Below are positions 55,715 through 64,000 of a stretch of DNA of 64,000 nucleotides, piece after piece. Made by a program: the position numbers and the translations under genes. Each line of letters starts with the position of its first letter. The stretch's first letter is position 1. The stretch covers positions 1,178,001 to 1,242,000 of the forward strand of contig VWND01000073.1 in NCBI GenBank assembly GCA_009599575.1, in the 5' to 3' direction. This DNA is from Blumeriella jaapii (taxonomy: Eukaryota; Ascomycota; Leotiomycetes; Helotiales; Drepanopezizaceae). The notes beneath the pieces were generated by a model, which searched no databases, was not told where the DNA came from, and worked only from the letters and a program-made list of their open reading frames with translations.

Positions 55715-57258
55715 ATGTTTTTACGGTTCGCGATTGCAGCATCCACATGCGGACTTGTTGCTGCTCAGACGTTCTCCGTTTGCAATCCTCTTTACTCGAG
55801 TAAGTCTGATCCTCAGCAATGGTCAGATAACCCCCGTTGACAGAAACAGCCGGATGTCCTGTAAATACAGCGCTGGGAAAATCTATCAGTGTCGACTTCA
55901 GGAAAGGCGAAGTCAATTCCTTCACGGCCGTCGGTGATCCGACGTATGACTCGAGCGGGGTCCACTTCACAGTTGCCAAAGGCGGTGATGCCCCCCAACT
56001 CCACAGTGTGTTCTACATCATGTTCGGGAAGGTCGAGTGTACAATGAAGGCAGCTCCCGGAGTAGGGATTGTCAGCTCGCTGGTGCTACAATCCGACACG
56101 CTCGACGAGATTGATTTGGAGTGGCTAGGTGCGGACGATTCGGAAATCCAGACGAATTACTTTGGCAAGGGGAATGTGACCTCGTACAACCGAGGAGCGT
56201 TCCATCCCAATCCCAACAATCAGGGCGAGTTTATCACCTACACAATAGATTGGACGGCGGAGCAGATCGTCTTCTCGATTGGCGATAAGGTGATCCGAGT
56301 CCTTACTCCAGCTGAAGCGGACGAATCCCAATACCCACAAACACCTATGCAAATCAGATTGGGTTCATGGTCGGGAGGAGACCCATCGAACCCCCCAGGA
56401 ACAATCGCTTGGGCTCGAGGGCCAACAGACTACTCCCAAGGACCATTCACAATGACTGTCCAGTCCATCGCAGTCACCGACTACTCGACCGGAACGCAAT
56501 ACAAATATGGCGATACTAGTGGTTCTTGGGAGTCAATCGAAGCAGTTGGGGGGAAGGTCAATGGGAACGCCGGACTGAAAGGGTCACCAGTTGAATCAGC
56601 AGATGTGCCCGCCGTCACCTCTTCATCCCCGTTGATTCCTGCCGGCCTAGGAGACGACCGCTCGACAGCACATCAGACCGGCTGGCCCTGGGTTGCAACA
56701 AACACACCCGCTCCAGTAGCAGCGCCTACTACTGCCCCAGGAATTCCAGAGGGTTGGGTTATAACATCTGAAGGAAAAATGGTGCCTGCAAGCTCTGCGG
56801 CAGTATGTACGTTTTCACCGTCCCCCGTGTTTTTTCTACCTCGCACTACCACGCATCAGTGACTAATCTTGGTGCAGACACCAGCAGCTTCGACCCCACT
56901 CTACTCGTGGGGCCCCTCGCCATCTCCCTTTTTGCCGCCTTTGGGAGGTGGGCTTGATGTGTCGACTGGCTGGGATGGCCATGGGTTCCCAACAACATAC
57001 TCAAAGATGTATGGCTGGCAAACGCAGGTGAAGAGCTTCGACGACCAGGGGTTCTTGATCACAACTGCGCCGACGCCAACAGCAACGGATTTTGATGCTG
57101 CTTCACAAGGTGTATGTTTCGGCCCCAATTGCGGGACCAATGAGAAGATCGTGGGCACAATCAGTTCGAAGGCAGGTGGTTTGCAGCAGGGTCCGGCCTG
57201 GCAAGGCCTGGCTCTCTTGGGTATGGCTGCTCGGCTGATGGAAGGATTGCTTTTTTGA
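55715..57258 (+). CDS. Crh-type GH16 transglycosylase, GPI-anchored cell-wall protein
   Basis: Three exons, 55715-55799, 55844-56802 and 56878-57258, give 474 residues. A signal peptide is present (MFLRFAIAASTCGLVAAQ). The mature start TFSVCNPLYSKTAGCPVNTA carries the Cys pair usual in Crh proteins. The GH16 catalytic motif is DEIDLEWLG (residues about 115-123), with the two Glu as nucleophile and acid/base; most Crh enzymes have Trp where this has Leu. Other conserved pieces are QTNYFGKGN, FITYTIDWTAEQIVFSI and MQIRLGSWSGGDPSNPPGT. A Ser/Thr/Pro-rich region follows, and the end (GLALLGMAARLMEGLLF) is a hydrophobic GPI-type signal. Crh enzymes link chitin to beta-glucan in the wall. Introns are canonical. 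Confidence 0.92.
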
Positions 57259-58420
57259 AATTGAACCGAAGCGTCATGGGCCTGCATTTGAAAAGGGAAA
57301 GGTGTTTGGGAAGATTTGGGGTAGATGGAATGGGCCAATGGGGACTGTTATTGATGATTAACGATGCATAGCGAAGAGTATATAGGGATACCCACGGGCA
57401 GTTGTAGACATGCTTTGATGTTTTCAATGCTGAAAAGTAAAATACTGCGCTATCCGTCTACAGTTTGGCCGACAGCATTCTTTTGCTTTGAAGCCATCTC
57501 CGTCCGGGCTGTTTACGCATCCATGGGTCCAACATGTTTGATTCTCCATGCTTTTTCAAATTATGCCACCTGCTGATACTAGATTTCGATTAAGGCTTCG
57601 ACGCTTTCTCGGATGAGGGTATCAACTGGCTGCTTTCCGGGGCCGCAACGAAGTGTACTTAGTCCGAGGTGAAAGAAAGAAAGTGTCATTTGATCAGCTG
57701 GGTGAGTGATCAAAGATCATTCCTTGCCTGTTGCTTTTTATCAACAGCAGTCTCGACCAATTCAATAATGCTAGCAGTACACCGTTTACGAGTAGCTCGA
57801 AAAAAATTGAAGTACAGTAGAAAAGAGGCCCTTAACATTGGTGAAGTCCTTGATTTTGAGGGGGGGTCGAGGGGTCGAGGATGGATCTTGCAGACTAACC
57901 AGTGCGTATATTGAGATATCCATACCCTGTGCCATGTGAAGAAGAATGACATTCTTACGCTCGCAGTAGTCAAGCAACGGTGAGATTTAAGGTGGAAAAG
58001 CCACTATGGGTAGCTTGACTACTCCTCGAGCTACTCCATGTTAAACTCGTTTCTGAATCGGAGAGCATCTACGAAAGATGTTTTAACGCGCCTGAAGATG
58101 GAGAAAAGGCCACTCAAATGTCTATTCGGCACTCTTCATCAGAAGTACAAGCTAGCTTCCAGGTAACCGCCCATGCCTCAATCGGGGATGTGTGCCTCCT
58201 ACGGAGCAGTTCCCAGATGAAAATGGGATGTTTACTTTGAACGCTCGCCAAATTTAGCGAATTGATCGCTGCAAGACAGGCAGGCAGGCTGGACAGGGTG
58301 CCACAGTGCGCTTAAGGAGGCCATGCAAGCTCGACCTCGAATTTCGAAATCTCGCGAATCTACCAAACCATACCTACCTTAGGTACATCTACAGCATCAT
58401 CCACACCCACCACCGCAACA
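57259..58420. other. Intergenic, no gene seen
   Basis: This is the spacer between the GH16 and Cx9C genes. An AGGT/CCTACCTTAGGTA motif lies near 58373-58385, just before the ATG at 58421. Confidence 0.5.
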
Positions 58421-59513
58421 ATGGGCTGGTTCTGGGGCTCTTCCTCCTCCGGCGACGACAACAAAGACAAAGATCCTCTCCGCAACCTCGATCCCAGCCT
58501 CCGCGAATTCCTCAAAAAAGAATCCCCCGTGAAATACAGCACCTCAGACCCGCCGGCTCCAGCTCCAGCTCCAGCCCCAGCGCCATCGCTCGCCCCCTCA
58601 CAGACACCCAGCGTCCCGCCTGGCTCAGAAGAGGCAGATGCCGGGCCCAAAGTCCCGCGAGAGAGTCTGTATCAGGATGGGCGGTACGCGCACCTGTGGA
58701 AGACGTACCAGTCACAGGCCGAGACGGAGTCGGCCGCGAAGTCGGACCAGGAGAAGATAGACGACGTGCTGGAGGGCTACAAGTACCGCAAGGGGGAGAT
58801 CGGGCGCGCAGCGCTGGAGAACTGCGCGCTGGAGCAGCTGGACGTGAATGAGTGCTTGAAGAACGGGACGTGGATGGATAGCTTCACGATGTGCAGGACG
58901 GAGACGAGGAAGCTGGAGCGCTGCTATACGATGCAGGCGGTACGTTCGACTCGTTTCCTTACACACGCTCCCTCCACGCTGGGAACTAGAGCTGCTGGGT
59001 TGTTTCTCTGATTTTTCAGTTGTGCTGATGGGGGCTCTGAAGAAATTCTTGAAAGCGCTGGGGTACCTCTCAACGTTCGATCGGCCGCCGGAAGTCGACG
59101 AGCAGATCCAGATGCATGCCGATACCCTATACCACCGCATGCTCGCGCAAGAGAAAGCGATCGAAGACGCCAAAGCTGAAGGGAAGCCTGTCCCCGAATT
59201 CCCGCCGTTACTGTCACGGTCATCGGCCAAGATTGCCGAGGCCGCGTCTCCCAACCCCGAGGAGGGCGGACTGAAGATGACGGATCTGCCGGCGAAAGTG
59301 CAGGCGGGGTTTAGTAAGAGGTTAGAGGGTCTGAGTGGGCAGGAGAAGGAGATCGAGGAGAAGGCTATCAAGGCGGAGATTCAGGCTGGCGAGCAGGTTG
59401 CGAAAAATCTGGGGGGCATCTACGAGAAACAGGCAGATGAGAGGCAGGCGAGGAAGGAACAGGGCAAGGAGACTCTTGGGGATAAGTTGTATTCGATTTT
59501 TGGATTCCGGTGA
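58421..59513 (+). CDS. Twin Cx9C (CHCH) protein, uncharacterised
   Basis: Two exons, 58421-58939 and 59043-59513, give 329 residues. The donor is GTACGT. The acceptor is gaag at 59042, chosen because it gives CYTMQAKFLKALGYLST in frame; the earlier cag at about 59020 gives an immediate stop. The N-terminus MGWFWGSSSSGDDN is followed by an Ala-Pro repeat (PAPAPAPAPAP). Residues 135-168 hold two Cx9C motifs, CALEQLDVNEC and CRTETRKLERC, the twin-Cx9C helix pair of mitochondrial intermembrane-space proteins imported by Mia40. The C-terminal half is helical and charged (EQIQMHADTLYHRMLAQEKA, KEIEEKAIKAEIQAGEQV). I recall similar fungal proteins but not a defined function. Confidence 0.8.
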
Positions 59514-59838
59514 TGTGTCAACACTCATAGGACTGAAAATATAGGACGCTCAGGAAGGCTGGTCTGGGGAGGGAGCGAACGAGGGCTTGCAGATACCCAT
59601 GGCATAGGGAAGAGACGTTCTCACTGGCCTTTGTCTATATGTTGGCATATGTACAAGTACTTTGTATGAGAGCCAAGGGCGCTCTCCCTTCCACCCAAGG
59701 CTAAATGTCCTCGACCAATGCAGGATGCTGCCATGTTGGAAGACGTGCTCTTCAAATAGACCTCTAGTCTATCACATCAAAGCGGCTGGGTTCCAGTCTC
59801 GTCGAGCTCAGCTATCGGACCAAGATTCCGACCTCCTC
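59514..59838. other. Convergent intergenic spacer
   Basis: These are the 3' ends of the Cx9C and PPCS genes. No gene seen. Confidence 0.5.
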
Positions 59839-61230
59839 TCATGAAGGTGCCTTTGCCCCCAGTCTCTTGATGTGACTCGTGTGTAGTGCCTCCACAGCGG
59901 GAATGATCAGACTCTCAATCTCAATCTCAGGCTCCCCCTCGGGCAGCTCGCTCGGGTCCAATGGTCTATCCTCAATGCCTCCCCCGCTCGCCGCGACCCC
60001 AACCATGTTCTCAACACCGGATATCGACTTCGTTCTCCTGCTCCTCGGCACCCTAATCCACCGGTCTTTCTGTCCCGGCGCCACAAAGACCACCTCCCAT
60101 TTCCTCGTCGATAGTAGATTCCCGATGACCAAGTGGTGCTGGTACCTATCCAACGAGTACTGGGCCTTGCGCACCAGAAGATCCGGGTCCGTCTCCAGCT
60201 TGAAGGACACGATCATGCCCTCGGGCGCCCAGCCATCGACCAGGTTCTTCAGGAACTTCGGCACGGGGTCCAGATCCACGATCAAGCGTTTGCTCCTCGG
60301 CGCCGTGGGGAACGAGTCGAAGTTGTCAAAGGTCTCTTCCTCCTCCTCCAGGCCGTCGTTCTCCGGCTGCGTGTCCGCCGCACTCGTCGACTGGATCTTG
60401 TGCTCCACCATGCGCTCCGGCGGCACGAAGAAGTCCGACACGGCCGCCGCCAGATACAGCAAGCCATGGGGCCCCAGCGGGCGCATCAGCTGCGCGATCG
60501 CCCTCAGCACGAACAGGTAGTCGTTGATGGTGGTGAAGGGCAGCGTCAGCAGCAGCTTCTGCGCCTTGGCCGAGTGGTACTTCCTCAGCACCGTCAGCAT
60601 CTTCTCGCGGTACTCCTCGTTGGCGACGACGTTGCCGTCGGCGCCCTCGTGCAGGAAGTCGAGGAAGCAGTCCGTCGCGTGGCTGTAGTGCCGCGAGTAC
60701 GGCAGCAGCGAGAACTGGCGATGGAGGAAGATGACGGCGTAGCCCGTCTCGAGGAAGTACTCGGCCGACGTCGCGCCCCTCGTCCCGGCGCTGAAGTTGT
60801 CGATGAAGCGCACCGTCTGCCGCTCGAGCGGCACCGTCGTGCCGCCCGACGTGACGAGCACCACGCGCCGCCCGGCCGCCGCGTGGAAGCTGAGAAACTC
60901 CTCCGCGAGCTGCGAGTGCGCGTCGAGCGCGTTCGGCGCCGGGTTCTCGCCGAAATAGTCGCGCTCGGCGGCGTCGGCGGTGCTCTCGCGCGCGGGGGTC
61001 GGGCGCAGGCCGGCATGGGCAGGGGGATCGGCCGGGGGAGACATGATGCTTTGCCCGGAGGAGCTGGCACTGGAGCTCGAGAAGATGGAGGAGGTGGGTG
61101 AGGAGGGGCGCGACTCGGGAAGCTTGAACGAGGGAGTCAATTGGGAGCTGGAGATGCTGGGAGGCGGGGTTGAGGAGGAAGCGCGCTGTTGTTGCAAGAC
61201 CGGGGGGTCCGACTTTGCGAACAACTTCAT
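59839..61230 (-). CDS. CAB2: Phosphopantothenate-cysteine ligase
   Basis: One exon of 463 residues on the minus strand. It joins 4'-phosphopantothenate and cysteine in CoA synthesis (the eukaryotic PPCS, ATP- or CTP-dependent). After a Ser/Pro-rich N-terminus, residues about 115-160 show the Rossmann-like start RRVVLVTSGGTTVPLE, then QTVRFIDNFSAGTRGATSAE. Further hallmarks are FHAAAGR, GYAVIFLHRQFSLLPYSRHY, LLYLAAAVSDFFVPPERMVE, HKIQS, LDPVPKFLKNLVDGWAPEGM and IVSFKLETDPDLLVRKAQYS. The C-terminus extends past the yeast protein with an acidic stretch. ATG at 61230. The reverse strand also has a long open frame, as usual for GC-rich genes, and was ignored. Confidence 0.94.
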   Translation of the reverse strand: MKLFAKSDPPVLQQQRASSSTPPPSISSSQLTPSFKLPESRPSSPTSSIFSSSSASSSGQSIMSPPADPPAHAGLRPTPARESTADAAERDYFGENPAPNALDAHSQLAEEFLSFHAAAGRRVVLVTSGGTTVPLERQTVRFIDNFSAGTRGATSAEYFLETGYAVIFLHRQFSLLPYSRHYSHATDCFLDFLHEGADGNVVANEEYREKMLTVLRKYHSAKAQKLLLTLPFTTINDYLFVLRAIAQLMRPLGPHGLLYLAAAVSDFFVPPERMVEHKIQSTSAADTQPENDGLEEEEETFDNFDSFPTAPRSKRLIVDLDPVPKFLKNLVDGWAPEGMIVSFKLETDPDLLVRKAQYSLDRYQHHLVIGNLLSTRKWEVVFVAPGQKDRWIRVPRSRRTKSISGVENMVGVAASGGGIEDRPLDPSELPEGEPEIEIESLIIPAVEALHTSHIKRLGAKAPS

Positions 61231-61767
61231 CTACCAAACAAAGGCTTTACGAAATATGGGAAGATCTATGTTCTCGGTAGGTATTCCTGCTTCGACCTGT
61301 CCATTCGCCCTCGGTGAGTGGTTGAGATGCCTCGGGCCACCGGTTGGGCGGGCAGGCTACGTGGTCAGCCGAATGAGCTAGGACTCATATTACATGGTGA
61401 CCAAAACAAAGCCCCTATGGTGGTCAGGAACTGCGAATATGACTGGCGGCTGTGTCATCAAGTATCTATCACTGAGTGGTGAGGGCAACATGAAGGACCT
61501 CGAGGGAAAGCTCCATTTAGCGAGAGTCAACAAGAAGCCTAAGCGAATCAACTAGGGACACACGATCATGGGTGAAAAGAGCAGTGGTCCGGCGAGCTTT
61601 GATACAGACTTTGGCATCACTTTGCTCACAGGAACCTGGACGATTCTTAAGTTAGACTCGTTGATCTAGTCGAACACGGAATTATAAACCGCATTTTTCA
61701 AACATGCTCGAAACTGTTTACGAGATGACGGCTCGACCAGACCAAAGCCTCACATGCGAACGGATTC
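61231..61767. other. Intergenic, no gene seen
   Basis: This is the region between the PPCS start and the 3' end of the transporter gene. It should hold the PPCS promoter. Confidence 0.5.
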
Positions 61768-63335
61768 TCAGGTCATGTGTTCTCCACTGTCAGCTCCCAA
61801 CCCTTCTCTCCTCGCCTGCCTGATGGCCTTGCTCTTCGCAGTTCCAACACCAGCAACGCCGCGCTCCTGGTTCTCGCCTAACCAAGGCTTCTTGCTGTCC
61901 CCAAGAACGCTGCCCGCCAAAAAGTACGTGACAAGTCCCAGGATGATAAGGACGAAAGCAATCGGGTATAGGAAGTGAATCGAGTAATGGAACACCCGGA
62001 TCCCGATGATGACGCCCCAGAAGTTTCCGGTAAGAAGCGATATGTCGAAGAAAGCCGCCGAGGCCATTCGCAGGATCAGCGGGACGACCGAGTAGAACAG
62101 GGTGAGGATGAGGGTGTAGCCGACGATGTAGCCAGCGACAGCGCCATCCCAAGTAGCGTTCCGGAAGGAGTCGCGGTCGAAGATCGCGGCGGTGATGGCG
62201 TTGATGATGATGCCGAAGAGGCCCAGCATGCCGAGAACTTCGTACATAGGCCGTTTGGACACGAACCACTCCTCGAAGACGTTCGACAGGCCGTATAACG
62301 TGGCACCCGCGAGACCGAAAAGATCGCCCTTGAGCATGGTTGAGGGACTCCCGCCATTTGACCCCGTTATGTGGTCCGAGGCGAGGAGAAGCCCCATGCC
62401 ACCGCAGCAGACGAGAATGCCAATGATCTGAGTCCACTTGTAGCGGACGCGGAGGACGAGAAAGGAGAGCTACAACGCAGACGATCGACCAGAAGTTGAG
62501 GAGTTGAGCCTGGCACGGGTTTCAGTCGAATCTTCTCTACAATAGCAAAATGTGTCTTACCGAGAGCAGGTTTGGTGTAGCGATATGCCAACACGGTGAA
62601 ATAGTTTCCTTCGACATCCATAAAGCTTAAGATGACGTACCTCCAACCATCAACCCAGAGGAGCTTAAAGTATTTCTGGAATCCATAGTTGTAGATCGTG
62701 TAAGTGGTGTAGATGATGGTGAGCAGCACGTAATTGAACAGAGTCTGGAAAGCTGGGATCGATGAGCCTTTGTTGACGAGCAGCGTGGAAAACGTGTTTG
62801 TGCCAGTAATGCACAGTGCAAGAATCTGTCTGTAGTAGCACTTAGCAATGTACTTTGGCCCCAAAGGGAATTTGGCATGTCTTTTTACCCAATAGCCAGA
62901 ACGATCCAAAAGTCGCGCGTGGTCAAGTAGGAGTACCACGCCTTCTTCTTTCCCTCGAGCGCTTCCAGTCCTTGACCCAGGATTTCAGGTGTCATGTCGT
63001 CGTCTCCAACCCTGTCCTCTGGAGCCATCTGTTTGCTTCTGCTTTCCCCCCTGTGTGTCCCCAACCCAGTCACGTGCGTCTCGGCCACAGCGTTCTTCGT
63101 TCTTTGCTCCATATAAGCTGCCATCGCGCCGCTGTCCTCTTCTGCATTCTCTTCCAGATTCCGGCAAAAGCTTGCAGTTCCCTCCTCCGGATCATTCACA
63201 AGCAGCGGTTGCTGCTCGTGGGAAGCCGTGGTGGGCGAGTAGGCCTGGGACCTAGATTCCCGCGATGCCGTTACCAAGTCTCTTCTCGCCACGAGCAAAG
63301 AGTGAGCGCAAAGACTCCAAGTCGCCTACTCTCAT
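61768..63335 (-). CDS. SLC35F1/F2-type transporter with several small frameshifts
   Basis: This is a membrane transporter of the SLC35F (DUF914) group: multi-span drug/metabolite-transporter fold, substrate unclear. Coding blocks in order: a polar N-terminus (SPTTASHEQQPLLVNDPEEG), TTRDFWIVLAIGQILALCIT, TNTFSTLLVNKGSSIPAFQT, WVDGWRYVILSFMDVEGNYF, then AQLLNFWSIVCVV, LSFLVLRVRYKWTQIIGILV, GLLLASDHITGSNGG, LYGLSNVFEEWFVSKRPMYE, FDISLLTGNFWGVIIGIRVF. Introns at 62888-62830 and 62560-62510 are canonical. The frame slips twice: one extra A at about 62569-62573 (YT-K/N-LLS) and one extra base at about 62468-62473 (CVV/LSF). A third slip probably separates the ATG at 63335 (MRVGDLESLRSLFARG) from the N-terminal frame near 63250-63330. 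Without that, translation could start at 63124. Confidence 0.75.
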
Positions 63336-64000
63336 ATCGATGTGCGTCTGCCGGGCATGGAGGAGGAGGTTTCACAGATGTGCGACGGACGAGACCTTTT
63401 TATAGATGGAGGAACTGAAGGGCGACGGTGGAGGCGTTGGACCCGACAGATTCGATCCCAAGCGGAGCTAGGCGTGTCCGACAGGCGCTTCTCATTCATT
63501 GGCTGGGAAGTCGGAGCGGGGCGGCGTGGGATCCAAGCATTTTTCGACTGGCCTCGGAGGATGTCGATATCTCGAAAGGATATCTCGAAAGACGGTTTGT
63601 GCTAGCTGGCTGGCTGGCTGCTGTTTACGAGGTACTGTATCTGTAAATGTAGCACTTACATTTTGGGACTCATCGGAGCTGGTGCGTGACTCTCCCACAG
63701 CGTTTCAGCTGCGAGGAGTTAGTCGAGCATCACGTGGCTTTGTTGACATTAGCCGATGGCAGGTCCAGAACATCCTGGCACTCTGGATGCAGACTGCAAT
63801 CGGACATGGACTTCTTCATCCTCATGACCTCGTAACAAACTGTAAGACCTTCAAGGATTGACAGTGGGCTGAGAAGGAGAACCTTAGCATACTTGGTCAA
63901 GAACAAGAAGGCACACAGAGCAGGAGTTGGAACAGGGACTACAGGTGGTCAGGAACTGAAGATTTTATTGATGCAGAATTATAGAGAATGGTAATAATGT
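63336..64000. other. Right edge, no gene seen
   Basis: This is the upstream region of the SLC35F-type gene. Frames up to 120 codons have no protein-like features. Confidence 0.45.

Noticed and set aside
60133..61101. 322-codon plus-strand frame
   Set aside because: It is antisense to the phosphopantothenate-cysteine ligase gene.

Overview
This is nuclear DNA from a filamentous ascomycete (Pezizomycotina). Genes are split by introns of about 45-150 bp with GTAAGT/GTATGT-type donors, CTAAC or CTGAC branch sites and YAG acceptors. Two tRNA genes carry introns just after position 37. The gene content (AIM32, Nnf1, NADP-glutamate dehydrogenase, allantoinase, Crh-type GH16, spherulin-4-like protein) is typical of moulds. 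The class cannot be fixed from sequence alone. Coding DNA is GC-rich; the only strongly AT-rich stretch is a transposon-like island at 53.8-55.1 kb.

Layout. 0-5 kb: end of a basic low-complexity protein, the kinetochore protein Nnf1, and a PH-domain protein. 5-11 kb: a gene-poor stretch with a tRNA-like sequence, poly-G runs, a 0.75 kb GA-rich tract and a small three-exon membrane protein. 11-19 kb: an unknown protein, tRNA-Gln, an F-box pseudogene, AIM32 and thymidylate synthase. 19-31 kb: an unusual multi-zinc-finger gene divergent from an Hsp70-like gene, then a secreted metallophosphatase. 31-40 kb: a gamma-glutamylcyclotransferase-like protein, allantoinase divergent from an NDUFAF2-like complex I assembly factor, a spherulin-4-like protein and a conserved unknown. 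40-45 kb: minisatellites, a small secreted protein gene with tandemly repeated exon-intron units, and tRNA-Ser. 45-53 kb: a Zn2Cys6 regulator, NADP-GDH, a broken transporter-like gene and an aldo-keto reductase. 53.8-55.1 kb: an AT-rich element with long terminal inverted repeats. 55-64 kb: Crh-like GH16, a twin Cx9C protein, phosphopantothenate-cysteine ligase and an SLC35F-type transporter.

Functional themes. Most genes are unrelated housekeeping functions: dTMP synthesis, CoA synthesis, ammonium assimilation, purine-nitrogen salvage, complex I assembly, chromosome segregation and wall remodelling. Several pairs share divergent promoters. A TS-promoter ACGCGT box and GATA motifs next to allantoinase fit known regulation of those pathways.

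The main points for a second look are: (1) a tandem exon-intron triplication in a small secreted cysteine-containing protein; (2) a roughly 1.36 kb TA-flanked AT-rich element with TIRs and subterminal repeats; (3) a roughly 1000-residue protein with an internally duplicated N-terminal domain plus two C2H2-like fingers and a C-terminal Zn2Cys6 cluster; and (4) isolated 1-2 bp frameshifts in at least six otherwise well-preserved genes. The last pattern suggests residual assembly indels, and it affects how every gene model here should be read.
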